Source of the DNA: Mesostigma viride
Taxonomy: Eukaryota; Streptophyta; Mesostigmatophyceae; Mesostigmatales; Mesostigmataceae
Length of the DNA: 48,184 bases
Assembly: GCA_009746045.1 (NCBI GenBank)
Contig: RPFO01001464.1
Location: forward strand, 154,001-202,184
Reading direction: 5' to 3'
In this document: piece after piece, positions 1 to 10,248 of the stretch
Layout: every line of letters begins with the position of its first letter
How positions within the stretch are numbered: position 1 is the stretch's first letter
The notes under the pieces: generated by a model
What the model was told of the DNA's origin: nothing
Database searches by the model: none
What the model saw: the letters and a program-made list of their open reading frames with translations, nothing else
Program-made: the position numbers and the translations under genes

Positions 1-1211
1 TGTTTGGGGGGGGGCATGTGCCTGTCAATCTATGAGATTAGGGTACATTTTAGACAGTCAGGTGGTTTTTTATGCGTAACTGCTGTTGTTGCAGCTCATC
101 ATGCCTCATGCCTAACCGTCGGTGAGAGCGTCAGTGCCGGCCTGCCGGGCAGCACCGGCGGTAGCAGCGGGTCCGTTACCAAAAAACCCGCATCAGGAAA
201 TCCTGTAGCAGCTCCCGCGAACGCAAGTAGGCAGCGTCTGCTCTTGCAGCAAGGCAATGTTTATGGTCCAACAGGTACGGAATGGAAAGACAGGTAAGGA
301 AAGGATCTCTACAGGCAAGGTTGTCGAGGGCGCCGATTCCTCTTCTGACTTGTCTTTGGTTGGTTGAGCACAATTACCGTAGTGGAGGTACGCCGGCAGA
401 AGAAGAAGAGAGAAAATGGGGGGGGGGGGAGGCCTCTTAATGTGGAATACCTGGTCTCGTCTAGCTTGGCACGGTACTGACGAGTACGTGCCGTTCCGCC
501 ATCACCCCACATCGTGTACAGGGCTCATGAAAGCACTCGCGTTCTGTATTCTTGTAAAAAGAGTTCAGCGATAAGCGCAAAAACTACCTGAGACGTGGCT
601 GCCTTGCCAAACTTTTTTACTTGCCCTGTGGCCCTGTTATGTGGCATATATGGCACGTGAGGATCACCGTACAGGAGGCCTACCTGTCACAGACTATAGA
701 ATAAGTACCACTATATTATCGCATTTTGCATATATTTTAAATATAATATATTTTACTATATTATCGCATTTTGCATATTGCTGAAGCAGGAACAGGTACA
801 TGACTTTCACCTGGCGTTTGACGTAAGATAATTTGCATGTTGTGGAGGCACGTCGTGTTCAGTTGCGCAAACCTGCTTGTCCAACTTTTACGCCCGAATG
901 GTATAATGGTATCAATCAACAACGTGTGAGGATCCGTGGCTTCTACACGGCACCCTGCCTCCTCGTTGTGTATCAGGGGTCGGCAATTCTTTTATCGGTA
1001 CCCGCGTGATGCATTCTACGTGCTTTTCACTAATTGATTACCCCCCCTGTGTATAGGATTGAAGGTTCCTTTATTGGTACCCGCGTGATGCGGTCTACGT
1101 GCTTTACCCATTTAGGGTGAATGACATGGCGCTCGCTGACCCGGTCTTCCCTGTCATTTTGGGTAGCGCATTCTCATCCGATGGTCGGGCCACCGTGTGG
1201 GTTTCATCCAG
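1..1211 (+). other. Probable intron of the 5'-truncated host gene
   Basis: No coding exon is supported here. The sequence is low in complexity in places (G runs near 5-14 and 420-429) and contains AT-rich stretches around 715-780. I looked for the preceding exon of the aminopeptidase gene, which should encode the residues just before the LEKAW segment, and did not find it. The upstream exons therefore probably lie before the window, or one is too short to recognise. This stretch is inferred to be intronic because a splice acceptor (TCCAG) precedes the first recognised exon at 1212. Confidence 0.45.
991..1105. repeat. Direct repeat, about 36 bp, two copies
   Basis: Two near-identical copies (991-1027 and 1070-1105) share the core GGTACCCGCGTGATGC followed by TCTACGTGCTTT. 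They lie about 80 bp apart, just upstream of the first recognised exon of the host gene. No function is apparent. Confidence 0.75.
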
Positions 1212-4200
1212 GCTCGAGAAAGCGTGGGACTCGGACGTTTACTTCAAGGGCGAGAAGCAACTGAGCCTGGCATTCCTGCGCCAGGTCAGCACAGGGCGCA
1301 CCCTTTTTCCTACCATCACGATCGCTTGCCCACACCTGCTCGCGTCGCGTTTCGTAGAACCAGCGAATCTGGCCCCTTCATCACCTCGTGTGCACCTCAG
1401 ATATGTCAGATATGGACGTCTAGGACAAATAAACTCCTTCCGTCCTCCCCCTGCCCGATTCCCCCCCCCCCCACCCCCACCCACCCCACACACACATACG
1501 CAGGCTTATCTTGTCCTCCTTTCCATTCCCTTCTCCCCCTTCTCCCCTCCCTCCTTTAATGCATCATGTTCACTGCTGCTGCTAGTGCATCCCCCTACCT
1601 TCCGCTCTCTACAGATCTAGGGTGTCCTTTCTCATCTGCCGAAAGGTAGCTTTGCTCAAAATGTTCCCGCTCGCAAACATCACTGGCGCCCCTGCCCTGG
1701 TGTGCCACACATGGACCTCCTTTGTGTGCGTAAGGGGAAGACCGGAAGTGCCTGTGGTAAATGCGTGCCAGACACGAAACTCTCAACCATGCAACGTTGT
1801 CAAGTAGTCGCACAGCCTACATGGCCCCTGCCAAGCACCCCTGGCTTCGCCCATGCCACTCGTTTGAAATGGTAGCTATGCACGGCTTCAGTATGGTTCA
1901 AAGTTTTAGGTACCCTCGGCAGGATTTTGCGGTTCGCGCTAGCGTGTATAGCGAGCGGTTCGAAAGAAAGTTTCTCGTACGCTTATTATTTGGAGGCCGC
2001 TTGCTGTTCACCGCCTCAAGTCTCCATCAAGCCATTCCTTGTCCTGTTCGACAACCTTTTGTCCGCTTTTGCGCTGTACATTTATATTTTGGGCCGTATA
2101 TTCCTTCCTTTCAGTCTGGGCTATCTCTGTTTGCCCCGGCCGTGACGTGCGCAGGTGGAGAGCACGCTGCGCTTCGACACCAACCCGCTTTACGCGATCC
2201 TGCACGAGGCCATCTACTGCCAGGTACGGCCATCTCTTGCCAGGTACGGCCATCTAGTGCCAGGTATGGCCATCCATGGCCATCTACTGCCAGGTACGAT
2301 CATCTACTGCCAGGTACGACCATCCACTGCCAGGTACGGCCATGGAGTGGCAGGTACCGCCATCCACGACCTTTTACTGCCAGGTACAGCCATCTACTGC
2401 CAGGTACGGCCATCCACTGCCAGGTACAGCCATCTAGTGCCAGGTACGGCCATCCGCTGCCAGGTACGGCCATCTATTGCCAGGTACGACCATCCGCTGC
2501 CAGGCGCCCATGTTCTGCCACAGTGGAGGCCAGCGGTTGGTGAGAGCAGAGGCACGTGTCACGAAGGAGATAAAGGCGTGCTGCATCCCTTAGCATGCGC
2601 TGCTCTTGTGTTTCTTCTTCTCTTGTGTCTTCTTTTTTTTTACCCCCCTCCTCTCTCGTGCCACGCGTTACCCCTGGACGTTTGGCACGCCGGCACCTGC
2701 CACATATGGCACAACGACGCCTGGCGTGGCGACACCTGGCACGTCCCCGGCCCTGTCGCAGCGGGCCTCGTCGGCGTCGAAATTCTCTGCGGAGCGCATC
2801 CGCAATGAGTTTGCTGCCGACTTTGACGCGGTGGCTGCCGCGCAGGCGGGCCGGCCGGTCAATTTTACGGGGGAGGTGGGTGCATGCTTGCTGCCCCCGG
2901 GTGACGTACTAAAGCATATAGTACGTACTGTGGTCTGTACTGTGTGGGGGGGTACTGCTTATATCAGTACAGTGTCCGTTCAGTTCGCAGATGACAGCCC
3001 TGAGCTTGTGTGCTTGTCTTTTGCGTCAGTAAATCATTTCGGTTATAAATAAAATGTACGCGGACTTCTGTTACATAGGCTGATTTGCATCAAGAATTGT
3101 ATTTTCTTTCCATTTGGGGGGGTTGGGGAAGGCGAGACGAGAGGACAGACTGGACAGTACTTTCTACTTTTCTTAGTATTATGTATCACTGTCATCACAC
3201 TCTATTACTATCTAATCCGATCTATGATCTATTAGTACTGCCTATAAATATTACAAATATACCATCTCTCACCTGTACGATGCGGCAAGTATTAAGTATA
3301 GGATGCTGGATTGCTTGCTAGCGCATGCAGAGGCGTATAGAGCGGCCCAGTCCCCCCCCTTTGCCTGCCTAGGTGACTCTAAGAGTCAAAGAGACTGCCA
3401 AAGATTGTCGCATCCTGTTTTGTAGTATTCACCCCCCATGCACCGCCTTCCTCCTGCTCTCTTGCTTTTCTCCGCTCCCCCTTGCGAGCTTAACTTCTTC
3501 TGTAACGGGTGCTTGGTACGTTGACTTGGTTCCGGCATCTTCTTGGATGGAGGTGACTTCACACGGAATGGGCCCCCGGGGTGTATTCTGGCGGTCTGTG
3601 TTGTGCGGGCGGGCGGGCGTGTGTGTGTGTGTGTGTGTGTGTGTGGCATGGGGTACAGGGTGTGCGTTGTGTGTGTGCGGTCACTAATTTATTTTGGTAT
3701 ACTGTGCATGGTCTGTGTGTGTGTGTGTGGTCTCTAGAATTAAGTGTGGTAGAGTGAATGCTGATTATCTTTGAGGACGTTTGATCATCGTTGGTCATCT
3801 TTGAAATTGTTTCATCATGTTTCATGATGTTTGATCGTGTTTGATCATCGTTGGTCATCTTTGAATGTTTGATCATGTTGGATGGTGTTGGACCATGTTC
3901 AATGATGTCCTCCCGGCCTCGTCGCTTGCCCAATCCCCAGATGACGTATCCCTGGATGTACGACCAGATGGCGGCGCTGCGGCCCATCAAGGAGGCGGCC
4001 GAGATGCTCGCAAACGTGGACGACTGGTCGCCCATCTACAATGACGAAGTGCTGCGCCGCAACACGGTGCGTCGACCGGTGCCCTAGTCAATGGCGCCGC
4101 AACACCGTGCTTCGGTTGCGATGCAGAACCAGTGGTATTGCTAGTAGGTACACCGTGTTGCTGCAGTACTAGCGCCGCAACACAGTGCTTTGGTTGTGAT

Positions 4201-4709
4201 GTGGACCTGCGGTAGTAGTACTGGTTGGACCGGGCAGAGGGCGCACTTGCCAAGCCTCGTACAGCCACCACACAAACAGCGTAGTATGTAGCTGGCATAG
4301 CATCTGTCGGAACTCATGGTCGCATGCACCCATTCATGAGTTTGAAATGTCGGAAGTGCACAGGTAGGGGCGACTTTGAGGATTGAATCATTAGGACGGA
4401 GACCTGGGTTGAGAAGTTGCGAGTGGCGTGGCAAGCCTTCATGTGAGCTGTTCAGTTCACTGACCCACTGAATTATTTCTGCACGTGGAAATTGCGCCCC
4501 GCTTTGAACCTCAGGTCCCTGTAGCAGCTGCCGTCTACTTTGAAGACCTGTACGTGGACTTCAACCTCTCCCAGGCAACGGTATCAAAGATCCAGGGAAT
4601 CCGGACGTTTGTGACCAACCAGTACCTCCACTCAGGTCTCCGTGATGACGGTGCGGCTATTTTCGAGCGGTTGACAGGCATGCTCAAGGGGCAGCTGCTT
4701 CTCAACTAA
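1212..4709 (+). CDS. Prolyl aminopeptidase-like alpha/beta hydrolase, 3' five exons (5' partial)
   Basis: Five exons are supported: 1212-1284, 2155-2223, 2762-2875, 3941-4066 and 4515-4709 (TAA). They are joined by GT-AG introns of 870, 538, 1,065 and 448 bp; every junction from the first donor on is phase 0. The exons encode, in order, LEKAWDSDVYF, the FDTNPLYAILHEAIYCQ segment, the ERIRNEF...GRPVNFTGE segment, the PWMYDQMAALRP segment and the C-terminal VPVAAAVYFEDLYVDF...HSGLRDDG segment. From memory of the family, this order matches the C-terminal half of plant-type proline iminopeptidases (peptidase family S33), which remove N-terminal proline from peptides. HSGLRD would carry the catalytic histidine; the nucleophile serine exon is upstream of the window. 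This is the only clearly non-mobile gene here. The exon edges at 2211-2223 and 4053-4066 are duplicated into the following introns. Confidence 0.85.
2211..2510 (+). repeat. 20-bp minisatellite made of a duplicated 5' splice site
   Basis: About fourteen units of consensus CATCTACTGCCAGGTACGGC run from inside the exon through the first 287 bp of the following intron. One 10-bp partial unit (2271-2280) and one 30-bp unit (2361-2390) break the period. The first unit spans the real exon end (CATCTACTGCCAG) and donor (GTACGG). Thirteen units keep CAGGTA, so each carries a complete splice-donor sequence. Unit length is 20 nt, so three units preserve reading frame; two forward frames stay open through the whole array. 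Confidence 0.9.
3618..3645. repeat. GT microsatellite in intron
   Basis: An uninterrupted GT dinucleotide tract of about 14 units follows a short GGGC repeat, with shorter GT tracts near 3680 and 3712. It lies in the 1,065-bp intron of the host gene. Confidence 0.9.
3780..3905. repeat. TTTGATCATG-type degenerate repeats upstream of an acceptor
   Basis: Short motifs related to TTTGATCATC and GTTGGTCATCTTTGAA recur, including two copies of GATCATCGTTGGTCATCTTT (first near 3782, second near 3842). They end about 35 bp before the acceptor of the exon at 3941. They may influence branch-point choice, but nothing in the sequence shows this. Confidence 0.6.
4053..4206. repeat. Second exon-edge duplication (GCGCCGCAACAC)
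   Basis: The exon end GCGCCGCAACACG plus donor GTGC (4053-4070) is followed by two intronic copies of the same block, at about 4094-4130 and 4170-4206. These two copies also share about 20 further bases. An inverted relative (ACACCGTGTTGCTGC) sits near 4149. The copies no longer carry the exact donor, having CCGTGC or CAGTGC at that place. Confidence 0.7.
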
Positions 4710-5879
4710 TGCATTCTCAACGCCCTCAAATTTCATTTCACATGGACTGCATCTAACTACTTATACAACTGATGCATGCTATGCATATTGCACCCCGCAC
4801 CAAGAGCTCTAAGCGAAGCCATTTTTATTTTGCAGGGATCAATGGGTCCTTGGATCAGCGTGCTGCTGGCACGTGCAATTTTCTCATGCACATACTGACA
4901 TGGCATGACTGGAGGTATGGTGGCGATATGGGGTTGCGTCTGTTTCACAGAACAGCGGGCGTATATATCACAGAACAGCCGGCGCTTGCATTAATTAATT
5001 GAGGCGCTTGCATAACACACATATTCTGTCGTTTCCCGTCCTGCACAATCTAATGTGGTTATCTACATGATGTGAAAGTCCCATATGCCAGACCCCCCTG
5101 GGTTGAGACTAGTTCCATGATCCATATATTGTCAAGTCCCCTTGGCGCCGGCCCTTGGGTAGGCACGCGAAGCAGAACCTGCTTAAGGTCCTAAGTAAGT
5201 AAGTACTTGCGTGTCATTAATTAATTAATCATAGCTCCGTGGGGAGCATATGTAACACATAGCCCTGAGAAAGGGGCATCTATGGGTTTGCAATACACTC
5301 AGGGCGACAACCTGCAGGTGTAGGATGTACAACTATCACCTGCTCTGGGTGCACAGGGTGCACCTGCACCGCCATGATGGTTCATGCCTCCTAAACAAGC
5401 ACAAGCACACAAGGCGGCTTGAGGAGAGGGCCTAGAAGGCCTGCATGACATATGGAGTGGAAGGTATGTGGCTAGGCTATAGCTGGTGTACACATGGCAT
5501 CTCAGCAGAGAGTAGCTCCCTGCTTAGGAGGCATTAATTAATTAATTAATAGACACGTGACTGCGTCACGTGAGCATAAGTCCTCAGTGGGAGGGGAACA
5601 TGGGATGGAATGGATGGTATAAGCTATCTAGGTCCTAGTTACAGGGGTGTGGGCACCGCGGCCCGAATCGCTATGAAGGCCATACTTGGTCACACGCATA
5701 GGAGGCACAGCATGGCTAAATGCTGACTGCAACATCCATGGGAGGTCCCATTGTAGGCATGGCGTAGCTAAATACTGAAGGCATCATCCATCTGCGATAA
5801 GCACCTTCCCGAGGGGTATGCTCCTGTTTTCTCCCCACGGGCCCCGCGGCCCGTTGCTAGCCAGGGTAGAAGTCCGCAG
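4710..5879. other. Non-coding stretch, AT-rich repeats, no gene seen
   Basis: Downstream of the host gene stop there is no convincing ORF. Runs of TTAATTAATTAAT occur near 4988, 5216 and 5534, and AAGTAAGTAAGTACTTG near 5194 has an inverted relative near 6085. Two related blocks containing GCTAAATGCTGA and GCTAAATACTGA lie near 5715 and 5768. A poly-A signal for the host gene could not be identified. Confidence 0.5.
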
Positions 5880-5975
5880 GTGGAGGTTATTGGTCCTGAG
5901 GATAGCCGCTACACTACCGCCTCGTCTGCCATTACAGTAGAGGACAGCTCGGATGAGGATTACATCCCCATCTAG
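5880..5975 (+). CDS. Candidate terminal exon with acidic tail
   Basis: A 31-codon open segment follows a plausible acceptor (GTCCGCAG) and ends with a stretch of Glu, Asp and Ser before TYR/Ile/Pro residues (VEDSSDEDYIPI) and TAG. No family is recognised and no upstream exon was found. It ends 16 bp before an inverted-repeat terminus at 5992, so it may belong to a neighbouring mobile element rather than to the host. Support is only the splice site and the biased composition. Confidence 0.25.
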   Translation: MEVIGPEDSRYTTASSAITVEDSSDEDYIPI

Positions 5976-5991
5976 TGCTTAACTGTTGGGG

Positions 5992-7856
5992 GATGATGCA
6001 GACGATATTTGTTTAAACTTTTGTGTAATTATTTTTCTAATGAGATTAGCATAGTACTCCGTGGCATGCCTTTGCGCATGACACGCAAGTATACTTACTT
6101 ACTTCCTTGCATCATCCATGGTGCGGGCCATTATGGGCGCACATGCGCGTGGGCCACATGCTAGGCTAAGCCTGACTAATCTACACTACTGGTATATGTT
6201 CCCTAGTCTGAGGTGGCAGGAGGGGCCTGCCAGGCCTTGTGGTCAACGTGGATGACCGCCCCCCTCCAGTACACCGGCTTCCCCCCTGCGCGCTGCCGGA
6301 GCTGAACGGGTAGGTCGGCCATAGCTCGCGTCGCCGCTGTTGCTGGGCCAGGGTCAAGTCGTCGTCCAGCGTGAAGCGAGTCTCCGAGAGCTTCTTGCGG
6401 CATTTAAGGAACGCCAGCTTGTCCCCCATGTACTTAACCGTCCTCGGGGTTTAGGTGAGAAGCACAGGTGCCGGGCCAGCCTTACCCCGCGCGCGGGGGA
6501 GGCGGACAGCGCGGACATGTGCAGCTCGCCAGTGAGTTGCATGGGGGCAAGAATGTCGCATTTAAGTGCCGTGAGAAGGCTCGTCGGGGTCTCACATGCC
6601 GGCTGGTCGAGGTGCTTGACGATGACATTGTGGCTGCGCTTGTCGATCTTGGCCTCCTCGCGAAGGTCGAGGGCTTGTTGCACGAGTTGTGCCGCGATGG
6701 TGGAGGTGGTGGAGGTGGTATGATGATATGCTAGCTTAAGCAAGTCCGCCCAGGTGGAGGGAACATCATTGGCCGGGCCGGCAGGTGCCGGCTGGGCAGC
6801 GATGTCCTTCACCGCCTGGGCGGTGAGGCGGGCGGTGTCATCATGCAAGCACTCAAGGGCGGTGGCGGTGGCTTGAAGGCGTTGGTCGAGGTCGAGGAGC
6901 TGGGCTTTGATGTCGGCAGTGGAGGCGGAAACGGCAGTGGAGGTGGAGGCGGCGGTGGTGGAAAGGTGAGGAATCTCAGCAGCTATTGTGCCGCCCAGTG
7001 CTGACATGTCGGCAGCAAGGGGGGTCACGTGCTGCTGGAAGGCTTCCGTAAGGATGGAACGGAGTGTGGGGGCGGAGATGGATGGAGCCCAGATCTTGCC
7101 ATCGGAGCGCTTGAGAAGGGAGTTGAGAATGGTATGCTGGAGTTCGGGGCGGGTGCTCCCGAAAAGCAGGTGGATGTTGACCCAGCGGCCGCCGTGTTCG
7201 GGTGAGGAGGCGATTGTTGTCGTGGAAATGGAGGCACAGGTCGTAAAGCGAAGCGTAGTCCCCGAAGAAGATGCATGTCATAGCATCGGTCGGAGACATG
7301 TTGGTCCAGTCGTAATCATCGACCTGGAAAGGCCGGGGCCGAAAGCGCGGTTCTGAGGGGCGTGAAGATCCTCCTGTTTGGCGGGCGCGTTTAGGGTCAG
7401 GCGATGCCGATGGCGAGGCATTGAGCCCGGGAGGTTGCTGGGCGACCACCAGCCAGTGCACGACTAGTGTCACCGAGCGCTGCCTGCCGGACCTGAGGGC
7501 GAAGCTGCAGCCTGAGCTGCAGACGGATTTTCATGGCCGAGCGCATCCGCCAAACTGCGTTGCGTCGGGGGGCGTTTGCTCGTCATATATTGCGTAATAG
7601 ATTCGGAAATTATATCAGCATGTGCATCTTAGAAAGACGAAGCGATAGTGATATTCACGGCTAAATTCGGTGCTCAAACGTGAAAGTTATGAGCTCCGCT
7701 GTCAGCCATGGCTACCTCGTGGCTCGTGGCTGGGTTGTGACCATATGGATCAGCACATATGTATTCCTTGATCATGCGCATGGACATGCCACAGAGTACC
7801 ATGCTAATCTCATTAGAAAACAATTACACGAAAGTTACGAAAAACGTCTGCATCAT
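5992..7856. mobile_element. 1.87-kb segment bounded by 90-bp inverted repeats
   Basis: The left arm (5992-6081) and right arm (7772-7856) are inverted copies, roughly 80 per cent alike by eye. They start with ATGATGCAGACG on the left and its complement on the right, and share CTAATGAGATTAGCAT. No clear target-site duplication flanks them. The interior carries an ORF1-like LINE remnant on the minus strand. This could be a DNA transposon that captured retroelement sequence, or two inverted copies of a short repeat flanking an unrelated fragment. Confidence 0.5.
6203..7473 (-). pseudogene. LINE ORF1-like protein remnant (frameshifted)
   Basis: Minus-strand frames that follow one another encode, from the N-terminus, a Pro/Arg-rich segment, a segment starting near 7330 with DWTNMSPTDAM, a long Ala/Thr helical region with heptad-like spacing (7028 down to about 6800), then RSHNVIVKHL (about 6630). 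The C-terminal part has DDDLTLAQQQRRRELW (about 6360-6310) and, in another frame, GGKPVYWRGAVIHVDH. The combination of a coiled coil, an RRM-like start and a DLT..Q..RR..L segment followed by a G.....RG..I segment is the pattern of L1-type ORF1 RNA-binding proteins. At least three frame changes are needed, so this is a relic. No endonuclease or RT follows it within the inverted-repeat segment. Confidence 0.5.
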
Positions 7857-7981
7857 TAAATAAAATTATAACATGGCTCATGTAGCACATACTCCTTGCT
7901 GGATGGATGGAGCTAGGTGGGCGAAGCCGCGAAATGGAACTGAGCTAATAACTCTAAGCTATCTAGAAAATCCTAACTACG

Positions 7982-8187
7982 CTACTCAGCAAAGCGCCCC
8001 TTCCGCTTGGGGGGAGGGGGCTTGCCCACAGGGGCTGGCGTGTGAGCCTGGACAATCGTCTGCCACCGCTTCTTGTTCTGCATGGCAGTCCAAAGAAGAG
8101 AGAGGGAGTGAATGCGGTGTTCAAACTACATGAGCTGGCCGGGACCACTAGGTCAGCCAGCAACATCTGGATGAAGTCGTTGAAATC
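7982..8187 (-). CDS. Candidate two-exon 3' end of an unknown gene
   Basis: Two short phase-0 exons are proposed on the minus strand: 8187-8149 (DFNDFIQMLLADL), preceded by acceptor AATAGCAG, and 8077-7982, preceded by GCCATGCAG. The second encodes NKKRWQTIVQAHTPAPVGKP, then a Pro and Lys-rich stretch, and ends RFAE-TAG. The intron would be only 71 bp, with a weak GTGGTC donor. The product is not recognised; the basic, Pro-rich tail could be a nuclear localisation signal. Upstream exons were not found. Composition and splice sites favour a real coding end, but it may be part of a mobile element. Confidence 0.35.
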
Positions 8188-9566
8188 CTGCTATTTTGCT
8201 AAAAAATTTCACGTTTCTGGGATTCCCGCCAATTTTCGACTGTGTGTGCATGAAACGCTGCTGGACTGATAACTCTGGCATTTCAGCAACCGTAGCTCGA
8301 GTTACGGTCCTAGGACGTTTAGCTGTACAAGTAACTATTTCAAGTCTGCTTCGTAAGACTAGGGCTATGTAGTTCAAAGTGCGTGTCCTTTGGTCAACCA
8401 AAGGCGACAGCGAATGCGCGTCGCGTCTTTCATGTAATCATGTTGGACGAAGGCAAGCCGGCGCGAGCACAGGCACCACAAAAAATTAAGCCACTGGCGG
8501 TGGTTTGCAGGTGCGGGAGTGCGGCGATGGCGACAGGGCCACAGAGGCATTCAGGGATTCTAACACGTCTTCAGTTCGCAAAGTTTCCCACTGTCCTGGT
8601 TGAATTTATAAGCGCAAATTCTGTCGAGCGGGTGAATCTGTCCGACGTGATCAAAAAGAGCACGATGACATGAAAGAAAGCTGAGCTAGGGCAGGGTCAA
8701 CCGTTGAATTCATAAGGATAGTGGTGGACAGTCTATGCAGGGAAGCCTATGCAAGGAACGCCCATGGTGGTCACGACATTGGTTTATAATCTGAAACGCG
8801 ACATTGGTTTATAATCTGCCGTGTTTTAGGAATCTGCCACGGTTTTACTGTCCGTCATTTTCATCCAGAAATGTTTTTCAGCCGACCGTCTAATTAGAAG
8901 TTGGATCGTCTTTGGCCTTGATTTCCTTGTTTCAGCGTCGCCTATGCATCTTGTGTGCAGGCCGAAGGCCATGCAAATGGCGAGGTGGACGTGGACGAGG
9001 CTCATGCAAGATGAAGACCAGGCGGTCGATGACGTCGGGGAGACTTTGTACCATTCTAGTCGGGATGTAGCAAGAAGACACCGAGCATTAAAACTACGGA
9101 GGGTACAACAAAGCGCCACAAGACCAAGTTTTCTGGCATGTTTGGGTACCCCTGAAATCGGAAATTAAGCTGGGTTCGACATTCTGTATGAACATTGTAT
9201 TGACGAAGAAGATAAAGGAAAAAGTAGGAGATAGATCGAGTGTGTTGCATGAATCTGACACATTGTGTCTCAATGCGTACAACTTACCAGAAGTGCAGCC
9301 GTGTGCTGGTTCAACGATCATGCAAGGATTAGTCGCGAGCCAAACCTTGTTAGGACGCTATCACATATGATGAAGACTGGCCACTTGTCTGCATGGTTGG
9401 CAGGAGGAAACCAAATTCCTCACATGGTTAGCAGGAGAGTGTACTATGGAAGGGGTCTGGACTATCCCCGTGCGCAATCTGCTTTTGAGATCATGGTAAC
9501 GCCATAGTTGGGTGACCACTCACTGCATGTGATTGCACGTGCCATAGAGCGAGCGCTGTTATAGTC
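8188..9566. other. No supported gene; AT-rich repeats
   Basis: No ORF here shows a recognisable product. A possible exon at about 8962-9016 follows GTGTGCAG and encodes a short acidic segment (GEVDVDEA) ending in TGA, but it has no other support. A tandem duplication at 8774-8818 is listed separately. Confidence 0.4.
8774..8818. repeat. Tandem duplication of a 20-bp block
   Basis: CGACATTGGTTTATAATCTG occurs at 8774-8793 and again at 8799-8818, separated by five bases. Confidence 0.85.
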
Positions 9567-9734
9567 ATGGACGCTATCCTCGCTGAGGTGCGACGCCCTC
9601 CGCGTAACCACAATGACTTGGATGATGACACCCTCATTGAGAAAGTCTTACAAGACCGCAATAACAAGGCGCGGCAGAAACGCCCTCTTAGGGTGGACAG
9701 CGATAGCGAGTCTTATGAGTCTGAACTGGAGTAG
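9567..9734 (+). CDS. Small ORF, 55 residues, acidic C-terminus
   Basis: An ATG-started ORF of 55 codons begins MDAILAEVRRPP, carries an acidic patch (DLDDDTLIE), then a basic stretch (NKARQKRPLR), and ends VDSDSESYESELE before TAG. No family is recognised. The base composition is richer in GC than the flanks, which favours coding. It could be one exon of a longer gene or a fragment of a transposon protein. Confidence 0.3.
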   Translation: MDAILAEVRRPPRNHNDLDDDTLIEKVLQDRNNKARQKRPLRVDSDSESYESELE

Positions 9735-9978
9735 AAAAACCAGCACATGTGAATGCAGGAATGCGTGCCATGGGATTATGTGATTTCATGAGGTCCATGT
9801 GAAACCAGACATGCATGTCTAGATATAGTGTGTTTTGATGAGACGTACAGCTTCAGCATAAAAACTTTACCTGGGTGACTTAAAATTTCTGTGTAAATAT
9901 TTTTTAATAAAAAAACAAGTTTTTTGGCGGGAAATCCTGAAACGAGAAACGAGAAAAATGCACCTTGTTGAGCCAATC

Positions 9979-10083
9979 GTAGAAAACAACTAGTTCATGG
10001 CAGGTTTAAGATATCTAGACTCTAAATCTGTAGAAAACAACAAGTAGTTCATGGCAGGTTTAAGATATCTAGACTCTAAATCT
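9979..10083. repeat. Tandem duplication, 51 and 54 bp
   Basis: Two adjacent copies (9979-10029, 10030-10083) begin GTAGAAAACAAC and share TAGTTCATGGCAGGTTTAAG. The second copy has a three-base insertion (AAG). Confidence 0.9.
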
Positions 10084-10248
10084 AACTAGTCATTAGAGTC
10101 TTTGTATCAGGGTACATACATATACGAAGGCGAAATGAAAAAAGTTAAAACGTTAGCCTCCGACAATCTGGAGCGTCCGATGATGGATCCAACGGCCGTG
10201 ATAAACCCGCTAAGTTAGCGGCTCGGGTCGTCCGTCCAAAATTATTAC

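Noticed and set aside
897-930. tRNA-like 5' segment (GGTATAATGGTATCA)
   Set aside because: Resembles a D-arm but no T-arm or complementary acceptor follows within about 80 bases.
1099-1620. 173-codon plus-strand ORF
   Set aside because: Only its middle (1212-1284) matches the aminopeptidase family; the rest is intron read-through ending in a C-rich tract.
2211-2510. CRISPR-like array
   Set aside because: Units are contiguous 20-bp repeats with no spacers, in a eukaryotic intron; it is a minisatellite.
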